DNA of 57,817 bases from Acidimicrobiia bacterium (GTDB lineage Bacteria > Actinomycetota > Acidimicrobiia > Acidimicrobiales > Bin134): NCBI GenBank assembly GCA_009843865.1, contig VYCQ01000038.1, positions 1 through 57,817 of the forward strand. Direction: 5' to 3'. The first letter of the stretch is position 1, and every line of letters starts with the position of its first letter. Below the pieces are notes generated by a model that saw only the letters and a program-made list of their open reading frames with translations, was not told the origin of the DNA and did no database searches. Positions 27,657-36,212 of the stretch are shown here, in pieces. A program made the translations under genes and the position numbers.

Positions 27657-27669
27657 ACGCGCAGCGCGT
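27657..27669. repeat. 13-bp palindrome between ppk1 and the Nudix gene
   Basis: ACGCGC-A-GCGCGT, perfect arms around a single central base, 13 nt before the GTG of the Nudix gene. The missing loop argues against a hairpin; it could be a dimeric-regulator operator. Confidence 0.3.
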
Positions 27670-27682
27670 ATGGTAATTAATC

Positions 27683-28126
27683 GTGCAGTTAGGGAAAACA
27701 GCGGTCATACTCGGTGGCGGCGGGTTTATTACTCGGCAGTTCTTCGGAGATCTAAGCAGCAACACATTAGAAGTGCTGATGGTGCATCGTCCCAAGCATC
27801 AAGACTGGTCTCTGCCAGCAGGCAAGCTGGATCGGGGAGAAGACTTAGCTGAATGCGCGCTGCGCGAAGTACACGAGGAAACCGGCTATGTGTGTGAACT
27901 AGGACGTGAACTTGGGTCAGTGGACTATCTGGATCAGCGGGGTCGGATGCACCAAGTTCACTACTGGGAGATGGATGTAGTAGACGGAAGTTTTGCTCCT
28001 AACTCAGAGGTCGATCACATCATGTGGGTACCGCTTGAAGAAGCTTCAGACTATTTCAGCAACCCGCGAGATGTGCAGATACTGAACATCTTCATGACCC
28101 TTGCGGGCAACAACGTTTTGGTCTAA
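27683..28126 (+). CDS. Nudix hydrolase (MutT-like)
   Basis: A 147-residue Nudix protein with a perfect box at 47-69 (GKLDRGEDL...REVHEETGY, matching Gx5Ex7REUxEExGU). The start is GTG 27683. In mycobacteria a MutT1 Nudix enzyme lies beside ppk, but that protein carries an extra histidine-phosphatase domain that is absent here. Likely substrates are (di)nucleoside polyphosphates or damaged nucleotides; it cannot be pinned down. The PHO box for pstS lies 25 nt after the stop. Confidence 0.85.
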   Translation: MQLGKTAVILGGGGFITRQFFGDLSSNTLEVLMVHRPKHQDWSLPAGKLDRGEDLAECALREVHEETGYVCELGRELGSVDYLDQRGRMHQVHYWEMDVVDGSFAPNSEVDHIMWVPLEEASDYFSNPRDVQILNIFMTLAGNNVLV

Positions 28127-28151
28127 GCATCTCCCCCACTCTTCTACCATT

Positions 28152-28169
28152 GTTCACCTGCCGTTCACC
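28152..28169 (+). promoter_or_regulatory. PHO box upstream of pstS
   Basis: Two direct copies of GTTCACC, starting at 28152 and 28163, exactly 11 bp apart. This is the direct-repeat-unit geometry of actinobacterial PHO boxes bound by PhoP/RegX3-type regulators. It lies about 90 bp before the pstS start, and a RegX3-like regulator is encoded at 34139. Confidence 0.75.
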
Positions 28170-28260
28170 TAAACGCGCAGAGCAGTAAACCTGCACCTTC
28201 TAGCTTAGTAGCAGTACATTGCGTCGTTCGGTGTGTTCGGCGTGTATACAAGGAGAAAAG

Positions 28261-29313
28261 GTGCGGTCAAACAAACTATTCATAACTATTTTTGGATTGC
28301 TGGCGGTATTAGCTCTCGTGACCACCGCTTGCGGCAACGACGACAATTCTGACAGCACCGTAAGCGCAAGCACATTTGAAGGGTCACGAGCTACTGCTAC
28401 AGCGGCCCTACAATCAGCTCAAGCAAAAGCCATTGCGGGTTCGGTTATCATTTCGGGTTCTTCTACTGTGGAGCCAATCTCAGTTCGGGTGGCTGAATTA
28501 TTTGAGCCAGTGCAGCCCGACATTGAAGTAACTGTAGATGGCCCCGGCACAGGTGATGGGTTCAAGCTGTTTTGCACTGATGAGACTGATATTTCAAACG
28601 CTTCTCGTCAGATCACCGATTCTGAAGCTAAAGATTGCGCTGTCAACGAAATTGAATTTGTAGAGTTGCGGGTTGGAATTGATGGCATCGCTGTGATGAC
28701 CGGTGAGAACAACCCTGTTGAGTGCGTGAGCTTCAACGACATCTACGGTTTAGTTGGGCCCGAGTCGACTGGTTTTAGGTCTTGGACTGATGCGGGATCG
28801 TTGACGGGTTTAAACACTTCTAGCTTGCCAAACGCTAACTTAGACATTTTTGGACCTGGCGAAGAATCAGGTACCTTCGACAGCTTCGTTGAAATCGTGC
28901 TGGAAGACATTGCCGATAAGAGAAGGCAAGATGCCACCACCCGTCCTGACTACAACGCCAATGCAGACGACAACGTGATCATCCAAGGCATTCAATCTAG
29001 CGATAGCAGCTTCGGCTGGGTCGGGTTTGCTTTCGCAGCTCATGCATCAGGTGTAAAGTTGTTGGAGGTGGACGGCGGCGACGGCTGCGTGGGCGCTAAC
29101 GCTGACACAATCGCATCGGGTGAGTACCCTGTGTCGCGCTCGCTGTATATCTACGTGAACAAAGCTAAGGCTGCTGACAACCCTGCTGTCGCTGCCTATG
29201 TTGATTTCTACATGAGCGACGAAGGTTTAGGCACCGCGGTTAGCGATGTGGGCTATGTAAACCTCATCGATGATGCTAAAAATGACACTCGGGACAATTG
29301 GGCCGCACGATAG
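28261..29313 (+). CDS. pstS: Phosphate-binding lipoprotein PstS
   Basis: The periplasmic-type phosphate receptor of the Pst ABC importer, about 350 residues as a precursor. It starts at GTG 28261, 5 nt after AAGGAG; an upstream in-frame TTG at 28219 lacks these features. The signal peptide FGLLAVLALVTTAC ends in a lipobox with C24, so it is a membrane-anchored lipoprotein. The binding domain shows SGSSTVEPI, DGPGTGDGFKLFC and GPGEESGTFDSF, the phosphate-ligand loops. First gene of pstSCAB, under the PHO box. Confidence 0.93.
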   Translation: MRSNKLFITIFGLLAVLALVTTACGNDDNSDSTVSASTFEGSRATATAALQSAQAKAIAGSVIISGSSTVEPISVRVAELFEPVQPDIEVTVDGPGTGDGFKLFCTDETDISNASRQITDSEAKDCAVNEIEFVELRVGIDGIAVMTGENNPVECVSFNDIYGLVGPESTGFRSWTDAGSLTGLNTSSLPNANLDIFGPGEESGTFDSFVEIVLEDIADKRRQDATTRPDYNANADDNVIIQGIQSSDSSFGWVGFAFAAHASGVKLLEVDGGDGCVGANADTIASGEYPVSRSLYIYVNKAKAADNPAVAAYVDFYMSDEGLGTAVSDVGYVNLIDDAKNDTRDNWAAR

Positions 29314-29314
29314 G

Positions 29315-29352
29315 CGCTAGAAGCCTAGTGGCAATGCCGATGGCCGCTAGCG
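29315..29352 (+). other. Stem-loop between pstS and pstC
   Basis: CGCTAG (29315-29320) pairs with CTAGCG (29347-29352). Inside, GCC (29323-25) pairs with GGC (29342-44) across a symmetric 2x2 internal loop. No U-run follows. It is suited to protect pstS mRNA or attenuate into pstC, which would raise PstS over the permease. Confidence 0.35.
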
Positions 29353-29361
29353 TGTGAGATC

Positions 29362-30306
29362 GTGGCCGATACTCAGATCAATCTAACCGGGAGGTTGACC
29401 GTCGAATCGTTGACGGCAAACCCCCGACAGGTCCGCAAAGAAAGACTGATCCGCGACTCCCTCGGGATCACCGCTCTGATATCGGTGCTCGTTTCCGGCC
29501 TCATCATCTGGTCGCTGTTCTCTGAGGCATGGACGTTCATAGTTGAGGTGGACTGGGGTGCGGTGTGGGATATTGGCTGGTTCCCTCGTCGGGGTATCTA
29601 CGACATCAAAACGTTGATCGTGGCCAGCCTCATCATCACCGGCATTGCCATGATCGTGGCTGGACCACTGGGCCTAGGTGCTGCCATCTACCTGTCGGAA
29701 TATGCCCGACCGGGTGTCCGCCGTACTCTCAAACCCATTCTAGAAGTCCTGGCTGGGATTCCAAGCGTGGTGCTTGGTTTCTTCGCTCTAGAGTGGATCG
29801 CTCCCAACGTGGTCAAAAACCTGTTCGGCGGACCGGTAGCTGGCTCGCTGCTAGCCGCTGGTATCGGGGTAGGGGTGTTAGTGATTCCGCTGGTGGCATC
29901 CATCTCTGAGGATGCCATGAAGGCCGTGCCAATGTCATTGCGGGAGGCTTCCTCCGGGTTAGGAGCGCGCAAGCTCACTACCACCGTTCGTGTGGTGCTG
30001 CCCGCCGCGATTTCAGGGTTGATGGCAGCATTCATTGTGGCCATTTCGCGGGCACTGGGCGAGACCATGGTGGTGTTCATGGCCGGGGGTGCGGCTCAAA
30101 CCGCTGTCTATACTCACGATCCACTAGACGGAAGCCTCACCATGACAGCGGGAATGACCTCGCTGGCTCGGGGCACCGACAATGTGGTGGGTGAAGGGCT
30201 TACCTTCCAGAGCCTGTTCTTCGTAGGATTGGTGTTGTTTGTCGTGACCTTTGGCTTGAATCTGCTAGCTGACCGGTTTGTCCACCGAGTGAGAGAACAG
30301 TACTAA
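29362..30306 (+). CDS. pstC: Phosphate ABC permease PstC
   Basis: A 314-residue inner-membrane permease with six membrane segments. Typical pieces are IYLSEYARPGVRRTLKPILEVLAG and IPSVVLGFFALEWIAP, and the EAA-like coupling loop (LREASSGLGARKLTTTVRVVLPAA). The start is GTG. The stop overlaps the pstA start by one base (TAATG). Confidence 0.93.
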   Translation: MADTQINLTGRLTVESLTANPRQVRKERLIRDSLGITALISVLVSGLIIWSLFSEAWTFIVEVDWGAVWDIGWFPRRGIYDIKTLIVASLIITGIAMIVAGPLGLGAAIYLSEYARPGVRRTLKPILEVLAGIPSVVLGFFALEWIAPNVVKNLFGGPVAGSLLAAGIGVGVLVIPLVASISEDAMKAVPMSLREASSGLGARKLTTTVRVVLPAAISGLMAAFIVAISRALGETMVVFMAGGAAQTAVYTHDPLDGSLTMTAGMTSLARGTDNVVGEGLTFQSLFFVGLVLFVVTFGLNLLADRFVHRVREQY

Positions 30307-31262
30307 TGGCCAAGAGCAGGCTGATCGGCAATCGCACCAACAAGATGATGGTGCAAGCCATGCAGCAACGAGCATTTGATGTGCGAGGCCGCACTTTTCA
30401 GATCACCTTGCTAGCTATGCTGCTGATCTCGCTGTTCATCCTCACCGTGTTAATCGTGGACGTGGTGATCGACTCTTGGGGCATTCTAACTGGCCGACCT
30501 GGTGGCTTCTTATCCGGCACCATGCGTTCTCTCTCCGACGATCCCAAGCAAGGTGTGCATCAAGCCCTGGTAGGCACGTTTTGGATCGCCGTCTTCGTGG
30601 TCGTGCTGTCATTTCCCATCGGCATCTGCGCCGCCATCTGGCTTGAGGAATACGCTCTTAAAAATCGGTTCACCCGATTCATCGAACTAAACATCCGCAA
30701 CTTGGCTGGCGTTCCATCTATTGTCTACGGCCTGCTCGGGTTGTTTCTGTTTGTGAAGGGCTTAGAGGGGCTTACCGGGGGTAAGTCGATTGCTTCAGCG
30801 GGAATCACCTTAGCCATCTTGGTACTTCCCATCGTTATCATCACCGCCCAAGAAGCCATCCGAGCTGTGCCACAAGAGCTGAAAGAAGGAGCTTACGGAG
30901 TGGGGGCCACCAAGTGGGCCATGGTGCGCAGCCAGGTGCTGCCCTATGCTGCTCCCGGCATCTTTACAGGAACGTTATTATCGATGTCACGAGGCATAGG
31001 TGAGGCCGCGCCGCTATTGCTAGTAGGCGCGGTCAGCGGTCGTTTGGGATCCAACTCTGGATTCTTCGACCTCAGCGGTGTAACTGCCGAGCACTTCATG
31101 GCCATGCCGGTGATAATCGTAGAGTGGGTACAGAATTCGGGCCGCGATCCAGGTTTTGCTGAAGCAGCAGCTGCGGCCATCGTGGTGCTGTTGGTTTTCG
31201 TTATCCTGATGAATGCAGCAGCCATCTTCTTGCGAAACCACTTTGAAAAAAAGAGAGGGTGA
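30306..31262 (+). CDS. pstA: Phosphate ABC permease PstA
   Basis: A 318-residue second permease of the Pst complex. IWLEEYALKNRFTRFIELNIRN and AGVPSIVYGLLGLFLFV are diagnostic. The EAA loop is ELKEGAYGVGATKWAMVRSQVLP. Its ATG overlaps the pstC stop and it ends 3 nt before pstB, so the three genes are translated as one block. Confidence 0.93.
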   Translation: MAKSRLIGNRTNKMMVQAMQQRAFDVRGRTFQITLLAMLLISLFILTVLIVDVVIDSWGILTGRPGGFLSGTMRSLSDDPKQGVHQALVGTFWIAVFVVVLSFPIGICAAIWLEEYALKNRFTRFIELNIRNLAGVPSIVYGLLGLFLFVKGLEGLTGGKSIASAGITLAILVLPIVIITAQEAIRAVPQELKEGAYGVGATKWAMVRSQVLPYAAPGIFTGTLLSMSRGIGEAAPLLLVGAVSGRLGSNSGFFDLSGVTAEHFMAMPVIIVEWVQNSGRDPGFAEAAAAAIVVLLVFVILMNAAAIFLRNHFEKKRG

Positions 31263-31265
31263 TTC

Positions 31266-32186
31266 GTGGAAACAGTCACTAAGACGATAAAAACCGATCA
31301 GATGCAGCAAACAGAACCTCAAGCTGGTCCACGCATCAACCTAGATATAGATCATACGGTGCAATCCACGATGCAGGCTGATACAACAAATGCCGCAGAA
31401 AACGCAGTGTTTGAGATAGAAGATCTAAACGTATACTACGGAGATTTTCAAGCTGTCCACAATGCCACCTTTACCGTATACAAGCACGAGATAACAGCCA
31501 TGATCGGCCCATCAGGCTGCGGTAAGACTACGGTTTTGCGCTGTTTCAACCGAATGAACGACCTCATTCCTAGCGCCCGAATAGAGGGCCGTTTAAACTT
31601 CCACAATGTACCGATTTACGACCCCCGGGTTGATCCGGTAGAGGTTCGCCGACGCATCGGCATGGTATTCCAAAAACCCAACCCGTTTCCTAAGTCGATC
31701 TACGACAACATCGCCTTCGGTCCTAGGGTTACAGGGATAGCCAAAAAGAAAAGCGATCTAGACGACATCATGGAACGATCTCTTAGGCGAGCCGCCCTTT
31801 GGGAAGAGGTTAAAGATCGACTCAAGGATTCTGCCTTAGGGTTGTCTGGTGGACAACAGCAACGATTATGTATTGCCCGGGCCATCGCTGTTGATCCTGA
31901 TGTGCTGCTGATGGACGAGCCGTGCTCAGCCCTTGATCCTATTGCCACCGCCCACATCGAAGATCTTATGCAGAAGATAAAAGATGACTACACCATCATA
32001 ATCGTTACTCACAACATGCAACAGGCTGCCCGCATCAGCAACCGCACAGCGTTCTTCACGACTCATTTCGACTCCACAACTGATCAGCGATGCGGTTTGC
32101 TAGTGGAGTACGACCGCACCGAAACCATCTTCTCCAATCCTACCGATGAACGGACTGAAAACTATGTAACAGGGCGGTTCGGCTAA
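31266..32186 (+). CDS. pstB: Phosphate ABC ATPase PstB
   Basis: A 306-residue ATPase of the Pst importer. Walker A is GPSGCGKTT (81-89), the signature is [14 protein letters not shown], Walker B is [13 protein letters not shown], and the switch His is in [12 protein letters not shown]. The first ~48 residues are a polar, Gln/Thr-rich extension that the typical 250-residue PstB lacks. An internal start near the [11 protein letters not shown] segment cannot be excluded, but GAGAGGG precedes the GTG at 31266. Confidence 0.93.
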   Translation: METVTKTIKTDQMQQTEPQAGPRINLDIDHTVQSTMQADTTNAAENAVFEIEDLNVYYGDFQAVHNATFTVYKHEITAMIGPSGCGKTTVLRCFNRMNDLIPSARIEGRLNFHNVPIYDPRVDPVEVRRRIGMVFQKPNPFPKSIYDNIAFGPRVTGIAKKKSDLDDIMERSLRRAALWEEVKDRLKDSALGLSGGQQQRLCIARAIAVDPDVLLMDEPCSALDPIATAHIEDLMQKIKDDYTIIIVTHNMQQAARISNRTAFFTTHFDSTTDQRCGLLVEYDRTETIFSNPTDERTENYVTGRFG

Positions 32187-32206
32187 ACACCTATCAGGAG
32201 GCGAAT

Positions 32207-32926
32207 GTGGGAGAACTGCGAAGGTCTTTTCATGAAGAGCTAGAGGAGATAAAAGCTGGCATCGTACAGATGGCAGCCTTAGTAACCGAGGCAGTGCCGC
32301 GGGCTACCGAGTCGCTTTTGGAATCTAATCTGGGGTTGGCCCAACAAGTAATAAATGCCGACGACGAGCTAGATGATCTGGCCGTTCATTTAGAAGAACG
32401 CTGCCACCATGTGTTGGCCCTGCAAGCACCTATGGCTAGTGATCTACGAGCCCTCAGCTCGGCCCTGAAGCTAAATGCCGAATTAGAGCGCTCAGGGGAT
32501 TTGGCTGTGAACATCGCTAAGGCCACGCGTCGCATTTACGGAACCCGCTACGATGCTATTTTACGCGGCTTGCTGGTGAGGATGAACGAAGAAGCCTGCC
32601 GTTTGGTGCGCTTGTCCATCGACGCTTATGTGGATGGCAATGCTGGATTGGCTTCTGCCCTAAGCGACATAGACGACCAGCTCGATAGCCTCAATCGCGA
32701 GTGTGTACAAGCTGTCTTTCAAGCTCACCAAGCTGACACCATTGACTTACAAGCTGCGGTACAGCTTTGCTTGATAAGCCGCTACTACGAGCGTATCGGC
32801 GATCACGCGGTGAACATCGGGGAGCGGGTTGTCTATATGGTTACGGGTTGGCTGCCGGAATACACCGGATCGGCCCGCTTGAAGATCCGCCAGAGTCAGC
32901 ACATAGACGACACACCCGAAGAGTGA
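32207..32926 (+). CDS. phoU: PhoU phosphate-signalling protein
   Basis: A 239-residue helical protein with two PhoU repeats, each with the metal-binding DDELDDL / ERSGDLAVNIA (first) and DDQLDSL / YYERIGDHAVNIGERV (second) motifs. PhoU links the Pst transporter to the SenX3/PhoR kinase and represses the Pho regulon in high phosphate. The start is GTG, with AGGAGG 5 nt upstream. Followed after 13 nt by the kinase gene. Confidence 0.93.
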   Translation: MGELRRSFHEELEEIKAGIVQMAALVTEAVPRATESLLESNLGLAQQVINADDELDDLAVHLEERCHHVLALQAPMASDLRALSSALKLNAELERSGDLAVNIAKATRRIYGTRYDAILRGLLVRMNEEACRLVRLSIDAYVDGNAGLASALSDIDDQLDSLNRECVQAVFQAHQADTIDLQAAVQLCLISRYYERIGDHAVNIGERVVYMVTGWLPEYTGSARLKIRQSQHIDDTPEE

Positions 32927-32939
32927 ATGGGATTCTGAA

Positions 32940-34142
32940 GTGAGTGCTTACTTGCTGCCGGTGGTTGTGGGAATTGGTATGTGCTTAATTGGGGCTGTTG
33001 CCTGGCGTAATCATCAGCAACATTTAACTGCCGCAGAAAAGCATCGCCTAGATGATGAAGCGCAGCGTCGGTACCAAGATGAAGCTGCTGAAACCAAAAT
33101 CCAACTACAACTATCGCTAGATGCCGTCGCTCAGGGGGTGGTTTTAGCTGACGCTGACGGGGTTGAGCTTTACCGCAATCCCTACGCTCAAACCTTCGCA
33201 GAAGCCCGTCATTCAGAAGCCTTAGTAGAGGTTGCCATCACCGAGTTGTTAGCTGAATCGGTACAAGGAAAATCGGTAAAAAGGCAGGTAGAGCTTTTCG
33301 GGCCACCGCGGCGCTGCTTTGTTGTGAACGCCAAACCGCTGCAAAATACCAACAACACCTACGGTTCGGTGGTACTAATTGATGATCTAACCGAGCCTCA
33401 GCGCCTAGATGCGATGCGGCGAGATTTTGTGTCCAACATCAGCCACGAGCTGCGGACCCCTATGGGGGCATTATCCTTGCTAGCAGAGACCCTCGTTGAA
33501 GAATCAGATCCGCAGGTTGTGTCTCGTTTGGCCGCAAGAATCCAAACAGAGGCGATTCGCCTGTCAAGCATCTTGCACGATCTTTTGCAGTTGAGCCAGA
33601 TTGAGTCAAACGATGCTGCCGAACGATCTTTAGTGGATGTGCGGCTAATAATCCAAGAGGCACTAGCGCGGGTATCGCAATCTGCTCAAGACAAACAGGT
33701 AACCGTTGAGACCTCGCTTCCCGCTTGGCCCTTAACGGTAAAGGGCGACCATCGCCAGCTCACCTCGGCGGTGTTTAACCTGATGGACAATGCCGTCAAG
33801 TACTCGGATGCTCAACACAAAGTGTGGGTGACTGCCACGATACAGCAGAACTGCCTCAAAATCGAAGTACGCGACCAAGGACACGGCATTGCCTCAAACC
33901 ATCAAGAGCGCATCTTTGAGCGCTTCTACCAGATAGATAGTTCACGAGGAGAAACTGCCGGTGGGGTGGGCTTAGGGCTTGCCATAGTGCGCCATGTGGT
34001 CACCAACCACCAAGGCGAGATTGCAGTAGAGTCCAGCTTGGGACGAGGTTCTACCTTCACGCTTATGTTACCAGCGGCTAGCGAGGTTTCTAACGAAAAC
34101 GAAGCTATCTCAGATGACGAACTGATTGGAATGGCTAGATGA
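32940..34142 (+). CDS. SenX3/PhoR-like sensor histidine kinase
   Basis: A 400-residue kinase with one N-terminal membrane helix (YLLPVVVGIGMCLIGAVAW), a PAS-like sensor (QLSLDAVAQGVVLADADG), a HisKA domain with phospho-acceptor H169 (NISHELRTPMGALS) and a HATPase domain (NLMDNAVKYSD, DQGHGIASNHQERIFERF, GGVGLGLAIV). A single membrane pass and position after phoU match SenX3, which senses phosphate through PhoU/Pst. The start is GTG; the stop overlaps the regulator gene (ATGA). Confidence 0.9.
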   Translation: MSAYLLPVVVGIGMCLIGAVAWRNHQQHLTAAEKHRLDDEAQRRYQDEAAETKIQLQLSLDAVAQGVVLADADGVELYRNPYAQTFAEARHSEALVEVAITELLAESVQGKSVKRQVELFGPPRRCFVVNAKPLQNTNNTYGSVVLIDDLTEPQRLDAMRRDFVSNISHELRTPMGALSLLAETLVEESDPQVVSRLAARIQTEAIRLSSILHDLLQLSQIESNDAAERSLVDVRLIIQEALARVSQSAQDKQVTVETSLPAWPLTVKGDHRQLTSAVFNLMDNAVKYSDAQHKVWVTATIQQNCLKIEVRDQGHGIASNHQERIFERFYQIDSSRGETAGGVGLGLAIVRHVVTNHQGEIAVESSLGRGSTFTLMLPAASEVSNENEAISDDELIGMAR

Positions 34143-34888
34143 GCGATCTGCCCCGAGTCTTGGTAGTAGAAGATGAGGAGTCGTTTGTAGATGCGTTGAC
34201 CGTAGGTCTAACCCGAGAAGGCTTCATCGTAAAAGTGGCGCGCGACGGTAAAGAAGCCCTTGACTATTTCAACGCCATCTCTCCCGACATAGTTCTGTTG
34301 GATGTGATGCTGCCATTGGTGTCAGGCATTGACGTGTGCCGACAAATCAGGGCCCGCTCTCAAGTACCCGTAATTATGGTAACCGCCAAGGGCGAAGAAA
34401 TAGATACGGTGATTGGCTTAGAAGTAGGTGCCGACGACTATGTGACCAAGCCTTACCGCTTGCGAGAACTCACATCTCGCATGCGCTCACTTTTGCGGCG
34501 ATCTCGCTGGACTACCGCAGAGGAAATATATAGCAGTGATGCCATCGTGGCGGGTGATGTCAAAGTAGATCCCGAACGTCATGAAGTTTTCGTGAGAAAC
34601 GAACTGTTAGATTTACCTCTCAAAGAGTTTGAGCTCTTAGAGATATTGGTTGCCAACGCAGGTCGTGTGCTGACCCGTGATGCATTGATAGATCAGGTAT
34701 GGGGCAACGACTACGTGGGCAACACCAAAACCTTAAATGTGCATATCAAGCGTCTTCGCTCCAAGATTGAGCTAGACCCTTCCAACCCCTGCCGCATCGT
34801 GACAATTCGAGGTTTGGGCTACAAGTTTGCAGCCTCTAAAAGCCACGACAACACCGAATCAGGTAAGAAAACACTGGTTCTCAAATAA
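34139..34888 (+). CDS. RegX3/PhoB-like response regulator
   Basis: A 249-residue OmpR-family regulator. The receiver domain has phospho-acceptor D55 (IVLLDVMLPLVSG), T in VTAKG and K in VTKPYRLREL. The winged-helix DNA-binding domain includes LPLKEFELLEILVANAGRVLTRD and TLNVHIKRLRSKIE. It is the obvious candidate to bind the PHO box before pstS. Coupled to the kinase gene by a 4-nt overlap. Confidence 0.92.
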   Translation: MSDLPRVLVVEDEESFVDALTVGLTREGFIVKVARDGKEALDYFNAISPDIVLLDVMLPLVSGIDVCRQIRARSQVPVIMVTAKGEEIDTVIGLEVGADDYVTKPYRLRELTSRMRSLLRRSRWTTAEEIYSSDAIVAGDVKVDPERHEVFVRNELLDLPLKEFELLEILVANAGRVLTRDALIDQVWGNDYVGNTKTLNVHIKRLRSKIELDPSNPCRIVTIRGLGYKFAASKSHDNTESGKKTLVLK

Positions 34889-34916
34889 GCCAGCGCCCCT
34901 GAGTCCCCAAACCCCA

Positions 34917-34922
34917 TAGTCT
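34917..34922 (+). promoter_or_regulatory. Putative -10 box of leaderless MFS gene
   Basis: TAGTCT, 6 nt before the GTG at 34929; identical in sequence and spacing to the box before tatA. Confidence 0.4.
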
Positions 34923-34928
34923 TAGATT

Positions 34929-36212
34929 GTGATCAACACCTCATTCTTGCGGTTGGTGAGGGTTCACGCCTTAGCCGCCGCAGGCGATGCCATGATCACT
35001 GTTGCGCTAGCGGGTTCCCTCTTTTTCTCTATTGATCCCAGCGCAGCTCGGGTGCGCATAGCGCTCTACCTGTTATTAACCATGGCCCCCTTTGCAGTGG
35101 TCGGTCCGTTGGTAGGACCAGCTATGGACCGCTTTAAAAGCGGACGACGCACCGTGATCTCCACCATCAACTTTGGTCGAGCAGTTGTGGCCTTCTTAAT
35201 GATCTCCAATCTGGATTCGTTGTTGCTGTTCCCTATTGCCTTTTTGATGCTGGTACTGCAAAAAAGCTACGGGGTGGCCAAAGCATCTATGGTGCCGCTG
35301 ATCTTATCTAACGAAGAACAGTTTGTGGGCGGCAACTCACGACTAGCATTAGTAGGGGGGATCTGCGGTTTTGTTGGGGCTGGTCCAGCGGTGCTCACCA
35401 ACTGGCTGGGGGGCTCATCGTGGACGGTGTCATTGGCCATGGTGCTTTATTTGCTGGCGGCTTTATCATCGCTATCACTAACCACCGCTCAACCTAAGAT
35501 TGACCAAACAATTACATCTCAAGCTCAGCTTGTGCAAAGTACCGACATTCGTCGAGCCGCAGCAGCAACGGGCACACTGCGTGGAATGGTGGGCTTTATG
35601 ACATTCTTAGCCGCGTTTGGCTTGCGGGGCGGCACCGATGACGTGGACTTATCAGGAATAGGTAAGGCTTTCGGCGCGGGCGTGCGCCACGCACTACAAG
35701 GTGATGTGGCTTCCGATGCCAGTCCTGTGTGGAAACTAGGGCTAGTAGCGATGGTGACCGTGGTGGGATTCTTGGCTGGATCTTTGCTGGCACCACAGCT
35801 TCGCTATCGAATCCGCGAAGAGAAGATCATCGCAGCAGCCTTGTTGACGCTGTTGTGTATGGGTAGCTTCACTGCATGGACTGGTGGGTTCAGCTCAATG
35901 CTGTTTTTAGCTCTGTCACTAGGGGTTGCTGCTAGCACCGCCAAGTTGTCTTTTGATTCTATTGTGCAGCGTGATGCTGAAAACGCTAACCACGGTAGGG
36001 CATTTGCAGCCTTTGAAACCCGATTTCAGATATTTTGGGTGTTAGGTGCGTTGCTTCCGGTAATCATTACCATTCCCGTGCGCTTGGGGTACTTGCTTAT
36101 CGGCGTGGTGGCTGCGGTGTCGGTAGCACTGTTTTGGCTACATCGCAGCCCTAGTCTGCTAGATCAATCCGAGCCAACCACAGACCGGGTGCCTCAACCT
36201 CAGCAGGAGTAG
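34929..36212 (+). CDS. MFS-type membrane transporter
   Basis: A 427-residue major-facilitator-like protein with about 11-12 hydrophobic segments. GPLVGPAMDRFKSGRRTVIST is the motif-A-like loop between helices 2 and 3, and VLQKSYGVAKASMVPLIL follows. A central cytoplasmic loop (about residues 190-265) is longer and more polar than usual. Substrate unknown. The 3' end overlaps the convergent zincin_2 gene by 62 bp. Confidence 0.75.
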   Translation: MINTSFLRLVRVHALAAAGDAMITVALAGSLFFSIDPSAARVRIALYLLLTMAPFAVVGPLVGPAMDRFKSGRRTVISTINFGRAVVAFLMISNLDSLLLFPIAFLMLVLQKSYGVAKASMVPLILSNEEQFVGGNSRLALVGGICGFVGAGPAVLTNWLGGSSWTVSLAMVLYLLAALSSLSLTTAQPKIDQTITSQAQLVQSTDIRRAAAATGTLRGMVGFMTFLAAFGLRGGTDDVDLSGIGKAFGAGVRHALQGDVASDASPVWKLGLVAMVTVVGFLAGSLLAPQLRYRIREEKIIAAALLTLLCMGSFTAWTGGFSSMLFLALSLGVAASTAKLSFDSIVQRDAENANHGRAFAAFETRFQIFWVLGALLPVIITIPVRLGYLLIGVVAAVSVALFWLHRSPSLLDQSEPTTDRVPQPQQE

